Shown here piece by piece: positions 8,716 through 16,641 of a DNA stretch of 44,863 nucleotides; positions within the stretch are counted from its first letter, which is position 1, and each line of letters opens with the position of its first letter. A program made the translations under genes and the position numbers. Source of the DNA: RGIG5612 sp963589005 (GTDB taxonomy: Bacteria; Bacillota; Clostridia; Lachnospirales; Lachnospiraceae). Where the stretch lies: contig CAVAJR010000021.1 in the NCBI GenBank assembly GCA_963589005.1, positions 1 through 44,863 on the forward strand. Reading direction: 5' to 3'. The notes below the pieces were generated by a model. It made no database searches. It was not told where the DNA came from and saw only the letters and a program-made list of their open reading frames with translations.

Positions 8716-8889
8716 GAAGGCGGTATGTTTCTTACACAATCAGCCGTAAGCACTTAGCGAAGCAGCAAATAAATAGACCATTCCGAGGACTGTTTGAGTG
8801 AAACGAGTTCCGCAGGAATGGTCTTGTTCATTTATTTGCTGCTGAGCTTAGTACTTACGAGGCGTGTAAGAAATGTGCCGCCTTCCGTG
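8712..8889. repeat. 178-bp near-perfect palindrome (MITE-like or cruciform element)
   Basis: Left arm CACGGAAGGCGG (8712-8723) pairs with CCGCCTTCCGTG (8878-8889). TTTCTTACAC pairs with GTGTAAGAAA; CGTAAG, AGC and AGCAGCAAATAAAT pair with their complements on the right; and ACCATTCC pairs with GGAATGGT. The apex contains GTTTGAGTGAAACGAG. Almost the whole length is self-complementary, so it can form a very long hairpin. No transposase is present; it could be a non-autonomous element or a bidirectional terminator between the convergent genes glyA and purC. Confidence 0.85.
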
Positions 8890-8991
8890 TTCACAAGCAT
8901 TTGCTAAGTAAGTGCCTTATACCGCCTTCCGTGTTCGCAAGCATTTGCTAAGTGCCTTAAGCCGCCTTCCGTGTTCGTAAACATTTGCGGC
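8878..8991. repeat. Three tandem copies of a 40-44-bp CCGCCTTCCGTG unit
   Basis: Units start at 8878, 8922 and 8962, each beginning CCGCCTTCCGTGTTC followed by a CAAGCATTTGCTAAGT-like stretch. The first unit starts with the right arm of the 178-bp palindrome, so these seem to be duplications of its end. The last one abuts the 3' end of purC. Function unknown. Confidence 0.75.
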
Positions 8992-9861
8992 TTACAGATC
9001 CTTGCCCGTCAGCTGCTTATATGCCTGGAGATATTTGCCGATAGTCTTATCAACAATATCCTGAGGCAGAGTCCAGTTGTTGTCCGGATTAGCCTTGAGC
9101 CAGTCCCTTGCAAACTGCTTGTCATAGGATGGCTGACCGTGACCAGGCTCATACGTATCAGCAGGCCAGAAACGAGAACTGTCAGGAGTAAGCATTTCAT
9201 CACCGATTATAATCTGTCCGTTTTCATCAAGACCGAATTCGAACTTGGTATCAGCAATGATGATGCCGTGAGACAGAGCATAATCAGCGCATTTCTTATA
9301 TAAAGTGATTGTATAATCGCGGAGTTTTTCAGCATACTCCTGTCCCTTGCCCGGGAATATTTTCTCGAGGTAAGTCACACTTTCATCAAATGAAATATTC
9401 TCATCGTGATCACCGATTTCAGCCTTAGTAGATGGGGTGTAGATAGGCTCGGCGAGTTTGTCGGATTCCTTCAAGTCCTCCGGAAGAGTGATGCCGCATA
9501 CCTTGCCGGTTTTCTGATAGCTGGCCCAGCCGCTGCCAGTTATATATCCTCTGACGATACATTCAACAGGAAGCATAGTAAGCTTCTTGCACATCATACT
9601 GTTGCCGTCAAATCTAGGCTGTCTGAAAAATTCCGGCATATCATTAACATCTGTTGAGATCATATGATTCGGAAGAATGTCACTTGTGTAATCAAACCAG
9701 AATTTTGACATCTGTGTAAGGACAGTACCCTTCTTGCTTACTTCATTGTGAAGAATAACATCAAAACAGCTGATGCGGTCTGTTGCAACCATGATGAGAG
9801 TATCACCATTGTCGTAGATTTCTCTTACTTTTCCTTCTTTTACAGGTTTTAATTCAGTCAT
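8992..9861 (-). CDS. purC: Phosphoribosylaminoimidazole-succinocarboxamide synthase (SAICAR synthase)
   Basis: Catalyses ATP-dependent ligation of aspartate to CAIR in de novo purine synthesis. The protein is 289 aa, a normal length for this family. Recognisable blocks are VKEGKVREIYD near the N terminus, VPVECIVRGYITGSGW-type sequence (here LPVECIVRGYITGSGW), and IIADTKFEFGLDENGQI with the following DEMLTPDSSRFWP. ATG 9861 has AAGGAG upstream on the minus strand. Its 3' end lies directly beside the repeat complex after glyA. It is 59 nt downstream of the YqeY gene, with a small GC-rich hairpin (GGCTGC/GCAGCC, 9883-9899) between them. Confidence 0.96.
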   Translation of the reverse strand: MTELKPVKEGKVREIYDNGDTLIMVATDRISCFDVILHNEVSKKGTVLTQMSKFWFDYTSDILPNHMISTDVNDMPEFFRQPRFDGNSMMCKKLTMLPVECIVRGYITGSGWASYQKTGKVCGITLPEDLKESDKLAEPIYTPSTKAEIGDHDENISFDESVTYLEKIFPGKGQEYAEKLRDYTITLYKKCADYALSHGIIIADTKFEFGLDENGQIIIGDEMLTPDSSRFWPADTYEPGHGQPSYDKQFARDWLKANPDNNWTLPQDIVDKTIGKYLQAYKQLTGKDL

Positions 9862-9920
9862 TGTTTCTCCTTAAAAATTCATGGCTGCCTGCTGCAGCCG
9901 CCTTCGTGGATAAAAGCAGA

Positions 9921-10358
9921 TTATTTGGTTAGTTCAGCAACCATTTGATTTATAACCTTGCCGTCGGCCTTGCCCTTGAGGTCAGCCATAACAGCCTTCA
10001 TTATCATGCCTTTGTTCTTCGTTGCAAGAACATCTGAGAAATGCTCCTCAAGATATGCCTTGACTTCTTCGGCTGACATCTGCTTAGGGGCAAATTCACT
10101 CATAATATTGTATCTGGTGGTATATTCCTCAAGAAGATCTGTTCTTGCAGCCGGGCATGTGTCGATCTGTTCCTTGACAGACTTTATTTCCTTGAGAATA
10201 GCCTGGTCGGTCATTTCATCGGAAATATTATCACGGCAGCCGGCATCGATAGCAGCCTTCTTAACTGCTGAAACAAGGTTTGAAATAGCCTGCTTTCTGT
10301 CATTGTCACGAGCCTTCATAGCAGATATGAGAGCTTGCTGTAAATCTGCAAATTTCAT
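9921..10358 (-). CDS. GatB/YqeY domain protein
   Basis: Small cytoplasmic protein of 145 aa belonging to the YqeY family. This domain also forms the C-terminal tail of the GatB subunit of the tRNA amidotransferase, where it contacts tRNA. The body is helical and Lys/Ala-rich, with the conserved segment IYLVVY-less variant ending KGMIMKAVMADLKGKADGK, which corresponds to the family's MGKVM...GKADG region. AAAGGA precedes the ATG by 7 nt. Free-standing YqeY proteins are common in Firmicutes, often near rpsU, which is absent here. Exact role unknown; a tRNA-linked role is only inferred from the fold. Confidence 0.88.
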   Translation of the reverse strand: MKFADLQQALISAMKARDNDRKQAISNLVSAVKKAAIDAGCRDNISDEMTDQAILKEIKSVKEQIDTCPAARTDLLEEYTTRYNIMSEFAPKQMSAEEVKAYLEEHFSDVLATKNKGMIMKAVMADLKGKADGKVINQMVAELTK

Positions 10359-10603
10359 TATTTCGTTCCTTTCTAGGTGATCACACCTGTATCTTGTCCT
10401 GCAAATAATTGCTTGAATTTTGTATGATATACAGGCAGCCAGCCCATCGGCCGAGCTGCTGTTATATTAATTTTATTAAAACGAGCATCAGATTGCCGCA
10501 GCTGTGTAAGAATAATAAAGAGAGCGGCCATGTCTGCGCGGTCATTATAACATATATTTCGTTATTGTTAATTGACTTTTTAGCATCTGTTAAGGACATA
10601 ACA

Positions 10604-11467
10604 TCAGGCTTTTTGAAGTAACTTAACCTCCGCGTCGGTAAGCATTCTGAATTGCCCCGGTTTCAGTGATTCATCGAGCTTCAGAGATCCCATAGTTATA
10701 CGCTTAAGGTAGAGTACAGGCATATTTATAGTTCCGAACATGCGCTTGATCTGGTGGAATTTGCCTTCTTTAATAGTTATCAATGCCTCACTTATGCAAT
10801 ATGAACCTGCCTTATTATGATTTTGATTGGCAGGAGTGTCATCTGCAACACTATCGCGGCTTTTTGCAGTGCCTTCTGCGGCATTATATGTATCCGTAAT
10901 CCCATTGCTGTCTTCGATGAAAGAAGCAGCATCAACACTTATTCCTGAATTAAGTATCACAAGTTCAGCACCCATGCATTTATATCCGTCTGCCAGTGTC
11001 ACACCGTCAGAAAATGTCCTTACATGCGAGCTGTTAAGGCTTCCTTCCAGACGTACAAAATACGTTTTATCAACATGTTTTTTTGGCGACAGCAGATCAT
11101 GAGCCAATGCTCCGTCATCAGTAAGCAGAAGAAGCCCCTCTGTATCCTTATCCAGTCTTCCCACGGGAAACATATCCGGCTTTCTGTATTCAGACGGAAT
11201 AAGATCAAGTACAGTCCTGTCATGTGCATCCGATGTGGCAGATACAACACCGGCAGGCTTATTAAGCATGAGATAGATATGCTCACTGTAATTAAGCCTG
11301 ATCCCGTCAACGATGATCTCGTCAGATTCAGGCTCGCATTTTATATCAGAGCTGGATACGACAGTACCATTTACTGATATTTTTCTTGCCTTTATAAGAT
11401 TTTTAACATCCTTACGGGAGTGCTGACCCATGGATGCGATGATTTTGTCTAATCTCTGCAGCGACAT
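10604..11467 (-). CDS. RsuA-family rRNA pseudouridine synthase
   Basis: Converts a specific uridine in ribosomal RNA to pseudouridine. An N-terminal S4 RNA-binding domain (about 1-60) is followed by the catalytic domain with the RsuA/RluB motif GRLDKDTEGLLLLTDDG (catalytic Asp in GRLD) and the late motif KEGKFHQIKRMF. At 287 aa it is about 45 residues longer than usual. The extra sequence is an acidic, Ser/Asn/Thr-rich stretch at about residues 174-218, just before the KEGKFHQ motif. It is the last recognisable gene of a minus-strand set before the gap to YqeY; 10359-10603 shows no gene. Which rRNA position is modified cannot be decided from sequence. Confidence 0.9.
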   Translation of the reverse strand: MSLQRLDKIIASMGQHSRKDVKNLIKARKISVNGTVVSSSDIKCEPESDEIIVDGIRLNYSEHIYLMLNKPAGVVSATSDAHDRTVLDLIPSEYRKPDMFPVGRLDKDTEGLLLLTDDGALAHDLLSPKKHVDKTYFVRLEGSLNSSHVRTFSDGVTLADGYKCMGAELVILNSGISVDAASFIEDSNGITDTYNAAEGTAKSRDSVADDTPANQNHNKAGSYCISEALITIKEGKFHQIKRMFGTINMPVLYLKRITMGSLKLDESLKPGQFRMLTDAEVKLLQKA

Positions 11468-11590
11468 TATGAGAGGCTCCTTGAATTAATTCTAAAATCT
11501 GCGGCATGCTCTTGTGGGAATGTATACCGAGGATGTCGACGCGAAACGGTTAAATGTTATCAGCCTTATATAGCAGCCTAGTTTCATAAT

Positions 11591-11914
11591 TTATTTAATC
11601 ACATAGCTGACAAGCAGATCACATATAAATACTGCCACGCATGAAAATACTGCAACCACGGTAAGGCTTTTGCCTTTATATGCCAGGATGATCGCAACAA
11701 TAACACCTAATACAGCAGAATAAATGCTGCCGGTGGATGTAAATACCGCTGGAATGGTCATGGCAGTAAGAACTGCATACGGAATATAATACAGAAATGA
11801 TTTGATAAAAACATTCTCTATCTTTCTGCGTGCCAATACGAAAGGAATCATACGCACAAGGTAGGTAGAACCGGCGATGATCAACAGATATATAAAATAT
11901 TGCATAGTATCCAT
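11591..11914 (-). CDS. azlD: AzlD-family branched-chain amino acid export subunit
   Basis: Small membrane protein of 107 aa with about four hydrophobic segments (MQYFIYLLIIAGSTYLVRMI at the N terminus). The conserved Arg in the first helix and FLYYIPYAVLTAMTIPA are typical of AzlD. It works with AzlC to export branched-chain amino acids or analogues such as azaleucine. AAAGGAGACTC precedes the start. The gene follows azlC after only 12 nt, as in known azlCD pairs, so the two are surely co-transcribed. Confidence 0.9.
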   Translation of the reverse strand: MDTMQYFIYLLIIAGSTYLVRMIPFVLARRKIENVFIKSFLYYIPYAVLTAMTIPAVFTSTGSIYSAVLGVIVAIILAYKGKSLTVVAVFSCVAVFICDLLVSYVIK

Positions 11915-11926
11915 AGTGAGTCTCCT

Positions 11927-12628
11927 TTACATATTTTCATCTTTTACCGGGAACAGTAATGCTCCCACAGCGGCAGCTGCGATAGAGCAGATGCTTATTA
12001 CTATTCCTATAGAGAGCGTATTAATAACAGGTATATAAGTAAATGCTATGCTCAGTAATGCAGCGACTGCGCAGACAACGGCGATGGATCTGTGCTTTAA
12101 TTCCGGAACGATAATCGCAATAAACATTCCATATATTGCAATGCCCAGAGCAGTCAGTACGATAGTCGGCAGGAATGATCCCAGGATTGTTCCTGCCAGG
12201 GTTCCGAGAGCCCATCCGAAGTAAGGAAGAGTAGCAAGCCCGATGAAAAATGACCTTGAAAGAGATTTCTCCTGGCTTGCCACCGCAAATATTTCATCTG
12301 TGATAAAATAGCTTAGTCCTACCCTTGACCAGCCATTGAATCGGTCATCTGTTTTTTGAGACAGGGAAACTCCCATAAAACAATACCTGATATTTATTGT
12401 AAGCTGAGCTATGAACATTTGAATAAATTGCCCCGACAGGACCATTATATCCAGGGCGGCAAATTGTCCGGCAGAGGTTAATGTCAGCATGGAGATCAAT
12501 AATGTCTGCCACCAGGTAAGACCGCTGCTGATACCCATTATACCGAAAGTAATGGAAACAGACAGATATCCAAGTCCGATAGCAAATCCTGCTTTTAGCC
12601 CTCTTATATACTCATTAGAATTGTTCAT
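11927..12628 (-). CDS. azlC: AzlC-family branched-chain amino acid permease
   Basis: Large subunit of the AzlCD exporter, 233 aa from the chosen start, with about seven or eight membrane segments. Family sequence is seen in LGYLSVSITFGIMG, in the LTSAGQFAALDIMVLSGQ segment and in NIRYCFMGVSLSQ. ATG 12628 is preferred because AGAGGG lies 6 nt upstream; the longer frame to 12685 would use GTG without a binding site. It is divergent from the niacin genes, with 172 bp between the starts. No regulatory protein of the Lrp type is adjacent. Confidence 0.9.
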   Translation of the reverse strand: MNNSNEYIRGLKAGFAIGLGYLSVSITFGIMGISSGLTWWQTLLISMLTLTSAGQFAALDIMVLSGQFIQMFIAQLTINIRYCFMGVSLSQKTDDRFNGWSRVGLSYFITDEIFAVASQEKSLSRSFFIGLATLPYFGWALGTLAGTILGSFLPTIVLTALGIAIYGMFIAIIVPELKHRSIAVVCAVAALLSIAFTYIPVINTLSIGIVISICSIAAAAVGALLFPVKDENM

Positions 12629-12800
12629 AATAACCCTCTGGTCTTGAAATATTACGCTGCTTTTATAACTTAAACTAAGAATCACGCAGATGTATTCTGC
12701 TGCAGTGACCGGATATTAAGGACAGCCGTACCATTATACTGATATTTTTAAAGATATTCCAGTTGATAAAATAAAATTATGTATTAGAATATAAGGCGTT

Positions 12801-13352
12801 ATGGATAGTAAAAAGAAGCCATTTAAGTTAGGCATATTGGTAGGAAGATTTCAGATCCTGCATAAGGGACATTCTGACATGATCAGAACAGCCCTTAAGT
12901 TGTGCGAAAAAGTAGCACTGTTCGTAGGTTCATCTCAAGAATCAGGGACGCTTAAGAACCCCCTTCCATATGAGGTGAGAGAATCTATTCTTCGTACTGC
13001 ATTTGCCGATATCGAGATCTATCCGCTTCCGGATATAGGCGTCGGAAATAATTGCGCCTGGGGCGAGTACGTACTTCAAAATGTGATGGAAAAATGCGGT
13101 GAATACCCGGACTTATTTGTCTCAGGCAGAGAGTCAAGAAGGATTTCCTGGATAGATGACAGCTGGAATATCGCAGAGCTGTATGTTCCGAAATCAATTG
13201 ATATATCAGCCACTAAGATGATACAATTCGTAATCAATGACAATAAAGAGGAATTTGAACGATATATTGAACCGTCAATAAAAGCAAGGTATGATGACAT
13301 CAGAAGAGCTGTGACTGCATCACAGCATAGACTCGATACTCAGAGTATCTAA
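12801..13352 (+). CDS. NadM/NadR-type nicotinamide-nucleotide adenylyltransferase
   Basis: Nucleotidyltransferase of 183 aa that joins NMN (and perhaps NaMN) to AMP, giving NAD or its deamido form. Evidence is the N-terminal GRFQILHKGHSDMI, which holds the HxGH ATP-binding motif, an early SSQESGTLKNPL segment typical of NadM/NadR, and the late ISATKM motif corresponding to ISST[RK]. It lacks the kinase domain of full NadR. It is followed 10 nt later by pncB, so both are probably one niacin salvage operon. Because PncB yields NaMN, this enzyme might accept NaMN; specificity is not readable from sequence. Confidence 0.85.
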   Translation: MDSKKKPFKLGILVGRFQILHKGHSDMIRTALKLCEKVALFVGSSQESGTLKNPLPYEVRESILRTAFADIEIYPLPDIGVGNNCAWGEYVLQNVMEKCGEYPDLFVSGRESRRISWIDDSWNIAELYVPKSIDISATKMIQFVINDNKEEFERYIEPSIKARYDDIRRAVTASQHRLDTQSI

Positions 13353-13362
13353 GGAGAACAAA

Positions 13363-14568
13363 ATGAAATTAGATCCGATTATTATCTCATTGCTTGATAC
13401 CGATCTGTACAAATTCAACATGGATCAGGTTATCTTTCACAAACATACCAATCTCACAGGAGAATATCACTTCAAATGCAGGACTGAGAATATAATTTTC
13501 ACACAGGAAATGCTGGAAGAGATCAATGAACAGATTGATTACCTGTGTTCGCTGAGGTTTAGAAGAGACGAGCTCGATTATCTTCGTTCTATAAGATTTA
13601 TCGCCGATGACTATGTAGAATTTCTTCGTTTATGGCATCCGATCAGAGATTATGTATATACCAGCATTGACGAGAAAGGTGAACTTACGATAACAGTAAA
13701 GGGACCTATGTTCTCAGCAATGCAATTTGAGATATATTTGCTTGAAATTGTAAATGAAGTATATTTCCGTATGAAGTATGACTATGAGACACTCAGAAAA
13801 TCTGCCGAGATACGTCTTGATGAGAAGATTAAGGCAATGAATGAAGGCAAATACAACTTCAAATTTGCAGAATTTGGCTGCAGAAGACGACTTTCAAGAG
13901 AATGGCAGTCAGTAGTGATCAAGAGATTTGCAGAAGAGACGAAGAACTGCGCCGGTACATCATCGGTATATTTTGCCAAGATGCATAATCTTACGCCTAT
14001 CGGAACCTATGCACATGAATTTGTCCAGATGTACCAGGGCATAGATTCGATTCCGTTGGCATATACTAATTATTATGCCATGAAGGATTGGTATACAGAA
14101 TACAATGGCGATAATGGAACGGCTCTGTCAGACACACTTACGACAGATCTGTTTCTTAAGGATTTTACAAGATCAATGGTCAACAATTATTCAGGCGTTC
14201 GCCATGACAGCGGAGATCCGTATGCATGGGGTGAGAAGATCATCAGCCATTATAAGAAGTACGGTGTTGACCCGATGACCAAACAGCTGCTGTTTAGCGA
14301 CAGCCTTAATTTTGACAAGGCTGAAGAGCTCTATCAGTATTTTAAGGATAAGGTTAAGGTTACATTCGGAATCGGAACCTTCTGTTCTAATGATACGGAT
14401 GTTGAACCGCTTAATATTGTAATTAAACTGCAATATGTTAACGGACGTCCTGTAGCCAAGCTGTCAGATACACCGTCTAAGGCAATGTGCAGCGATTCGG
14501 AATATCTAAAATATCTCAAGAGCTCAGTTGCGTTCAGACTCGAAAGAGAAAAGGATGTTATCAGGTAG
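13363..14568 (+). CDS. pncB: Nicotinate phosphoribosyltransferase
   Basis: First enzyme of nicotinic acid salvage: nicotinate plus PRPP and ATP gives NaMN. The product is 401 aa, close to the length of the E. coli-type enzyme (about 400). Motifs include LLDTDLYKFNMDQVIF at the N terminus, FAEFGCRRRLSREWQ, the IGTYAHEF block, and the phosphate-binding region GVRHDSGDPYAWGEKII. AAGGAG lies 7 nt before the ATG. It sits between the adenylyltransferase gene (10-nt gap) and an acetyltransferase gene (14-nt gap). Confidence 0.95.
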   Translation: MKLDPIIISLLDTDLYKFNMDQVIFHKHTNLTGEYHFKCRTENIIFTQEMLEEINEQIDYLCSLRFRRDELDYLRSIRFIADDYVEFLRLWHPIRDYVYTSIDEKGELTITVKGPMFSAMQFEIYLLEIVNEVYFRMKYDYETLRKSAEIRLDEKIKAMNEGKYNFKFAEFGCRRRLSREWQSVVIKRFAEETKNCAGTSSVYFAKMHNLTPIGTYAHEFVQMYQGIDSIPLAYTNYYAMKDWYTEYNGDNGTALSDTLTTDLFLKDFTRSMVNNYSGVRHDSGDPYAWGEKIISHYKKYGVDPMTKQLLFSDSLNFDKAEELYQYFKDKVKVTFGIGTFCSNDTDVEPLNIVIKLQYVNGRPVAKLSDTPSKAMCSDSEYLKYLKSSVAFRLEREKDVIR

Positions 14569-14582
14569 GAAGAGGTGCGAAA

Positions 14583-15143
14583 GTGACAGAATTAGAAAAA
14601 TTTAAAGCCTTGCAAATGTATAGTAACAGTGATCCGCAGTTGCTGGAACTTAAGAGCCATGCAAGAAAACTGGCGGATACATTTAACAGAACGACCGAGG
14701 ATGAAGCAGATAAGCGAATTGGCATCTTGCAGGAATTATTCGGTGACTGCCCAGATGATGCATTTATTAAACCGCCGTTTCATTGCGATTTTGGATTTAA
14801 TATCCATGTGGGTAAGAATTTCTTCGCAAATTTTGACTGCATAATGCTTGATGAAGCACCGATCACAATAGGTGATAATTGCCTGATGGGTCCGCAGACT
14901 TGCTTTTATACAGTAAATCATCCGATGAATGCTAAGGATAGGGTTGCCAACTATGTTTATGCCAAACCGATTACAATAGGGGACAATGTCTGGTTCGGCG
15001 GCAACAGTGTCGTATTGAGCGGAGTGACTATCGGCAATAATGCTGTAATAGGCGCAGGCTCGGTAGTAACTAAGGATGTTCCCGATAATGCAGTTGTGGC
15101 AGGCAATCCCGCCAGGATATTAAGATATATTAATAATGACTAA
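14583..15143 (+). CDS. Maltose/galactoside-type sugar O-acetyltransferase (left-handed beta-helix)
   Basis: Acetyl-CoA dependent transferase of the Maa/LacA/NodL family, 186 aa. A short helical N terminus is followed by hexapeptide repeats; clear blocks are DFGFNIHVGKNFFANFDCIM, IGDNCLMGPQTCFYTVNHP with the catalytic His, and VWFGGNSVVLSGVTIGNNAVIG. The chosen start is GTG 14583 with AGGAAGAGG just upstream; the longer frame begins inside pncB. It probably rides on the niacin operon without a metabolic link. The acceptor sugar is unknown. Confidence 0.88.
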   Translation: MTELEKFKALQMYSNSDPQLLELKSHARKLADTFNRTTEDEADKRIGILQELFGDCPDDAFIKPPFHCDFGFNIHVGKNFFANFDCIMLDEAPITIGDNCLMGPQTCFYTVNHPMNAKDRVANYVYAKPITIGDNVWFGGNSVVLSGVTIGNNAVIGAGSVVTKDVPDNAVVAGNPARILRYINND

Positions 15144-15157
15144 TAGAAAATATCACA

Positions 15158-15197
15158 GAAAATCCCATGGATGATAACTCTCCATGGGATTTTCTTT
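15158..15197 (+). terminator. Strong rho-independent terminator after the niacin/acetyltransferase genes
   Basis: GAAAATCCCATGGA (15158-15171) pairs perfectly with TCCATGGGATTTTC (15181-15194) around a short loop, with A and T runs on the two sides. It can therefore stop transcription in both directions, separating the plus-strand operon from the minus-strand MFS gene. Confidence 0.85.
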
Positions 15198-15292
15198 AAG
15201 AATATTTTTTGATATTTTGAAGTAGCGGATATTAATTAGATGTTGATTTAGTTGAGCCACAGTACTAAAGGGTTGTCCGTTGATCTGATACG

Positions 15293-16489
15293 TTATTTTC
15301 CAGCCTTCTTATTAGTACCAATCTTCAATACTAATGTAATGATCACAAGAGCAAAACTGATGATTCCGATCGCAATGAATCTGTAAGATGTCTTATCACT
15401 TCCTGTGATGGATGCCGTTGCTGAGGTAATCAGCGGTGTAATAAACACGCCTATATATGAAGCTGCCATGATCATGGCTGTATTGATGGTTTCGTAGCCC
15501 TTGAGTTTTGAGCCTGATGCCATACATGAAGGCATAACGATCGTCATTGATATACCTGAAACCAGGCAGCCGATGATTATAACAACCAGGTTAGAAGAAA
15601 GTCCCATCATGGTTGCACCGATGGCCATGGCAAGAGCACCGGCAGTATTGGTAAATTGCTTGAAGATACGGGCAAATCTTCCGAATACAATACCCATCAA
15701 TGTACCTGCAAGAAGGAAAATGGTTGACATGGTTCCTGACAGAGATGATCCGCCCAGACCGTATTCTTCAATAAGCATTGACATATTAACAGGAACTGCA
15801 CTGTAAACCATCAGGAAGATACATACAATGATAAGGTCACGCCAGATAACAAGTCTGAAAGGACCGCGATCTTTCTTATCAGCAGCAACAGCTGAACTCT
15901 GTATAACTGATTTCTTGGATGATTTTAAGCCTATAAGCGTAAAGATAATTCCGGGAACGGCAATAAAATATACGAGATATCCGAAGTTCCATCCGGCTGC
16001 AGCTAAAAATCCACCCACAAATGTCATAAGCATGCTGCCTATGTTGTTGGCACTGTTCTGCCAGCCCAGCATAGTATTCATTTCGTCGCCCTTATAGGAA
16101 GAATTAACCAGGCTTGGTGCGATTGGCGCTACCATTCCCAGTCCGAGACCGATAACACCTGCCCATACATACAGGATAAGAAGACTTCCGTGGAATAAGA
16201 AAGCAAGAAATCCGCCTGCACATACAATCGTAAGACCTGCGACAGCAAGAGTTTTCTTCGGCAGCTTTTCTGCCATAAACGCTGAAACAAGGGCAAATAC
16301 CATGCAGAATATGCTGGGGAACGTCATAAGAAATTGAATAGATGTATTAGAGGCATCGGGAAAGGCAGCAGCTATCTGCGCCAGAATAGGAGAGATGCCA
16401 TTTGTGCCATTCTGAACCATAGACATGGTGAGGATAGCTATCTTAAATAAGGCAGAACTATTTTGACTTACAGCATTTTCATTACTCAA
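15293..16489 (-). CDS. MFS transporter
   Basis: Inner-membrane major facilitator of 398 aa with about 12 predicted membrane segments. The loop 2-3 region MAEKLPKKTLAVAG resembles the MFS signature, and GLGLGMVAPIAPSLVNSSYKGDE follows. The start is taken as TTG 16489 because AGGAGG lies 8 nt upstream; upstream ATG 16549 has no such site. The gene is divergent from homoserine dehydrogenase. Substrate unknown; the sequence resembles drug or metabolite antiporters of Clostridia but nothing in the context decides it. Confidence 0.85.
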   Translation of the reverse strand: MSNENAVSQNSSALFKIAILTMSMVQNGTNGISPILAQIAAAFPDASNTSIQFLMTFPSIFCMVFALVSAFMAEKLPKKTLAVAGLTIVCAGGFLAFLFHGSLLILYVWAGVIGLGLGMVAPIAPSLVNSSYKGDEMNTMLGWQNSANNIGSMLMTFVGGFLAAAGWNFGYLVYFIAVPGIIFTLIGLKSSKKSVIQSSAVAADKKDRGPFRLVIWRDLIIVCIFLMVYSAVPVNMSMLIEEYGLGGSSLSGTMSTIFLLAGTLMGIVFGRFARIFKQFTNTAGALAMAIGATMMGLSSNLVVIIIGCLVSGISMTIVMPSCMASGSKLKGYETINTAMIMAASYIGVFITPLITSATASITGSDKTSYRFIAIGIISFALVIITLVLKIGTNKKAGK

Positions 16490-16641
16490 TATATTTTCCT
16501 CCTGAAATATGCAAAAATATTGTCCATGATACGATTTATTTGATTTCAAATCAAGTTTTTTACCTTTTTTTATGGCATAAATTGCTGTATAATATCACCC
16601 CGTGTATGCACATAAATAAAATGCAGTGAGAGGTGATCGAA

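Noticed and set aside
8105..8753. Three overlapping minus-strand reading frames in the repeat region after glyA
   Set aside because: They run across the 122-bp repeats and the end of glyA, share no known domain, have no binding site, and exist because GC-rich repeats lack stop codons.
10359..10603. Possible tRNA or small gene between the YqeY and RsuA genes
   Set aside because: No cloverleaf, no T-loop GTTCRA in place, and the 70-aa plus-strand frame has no binding site or domain.
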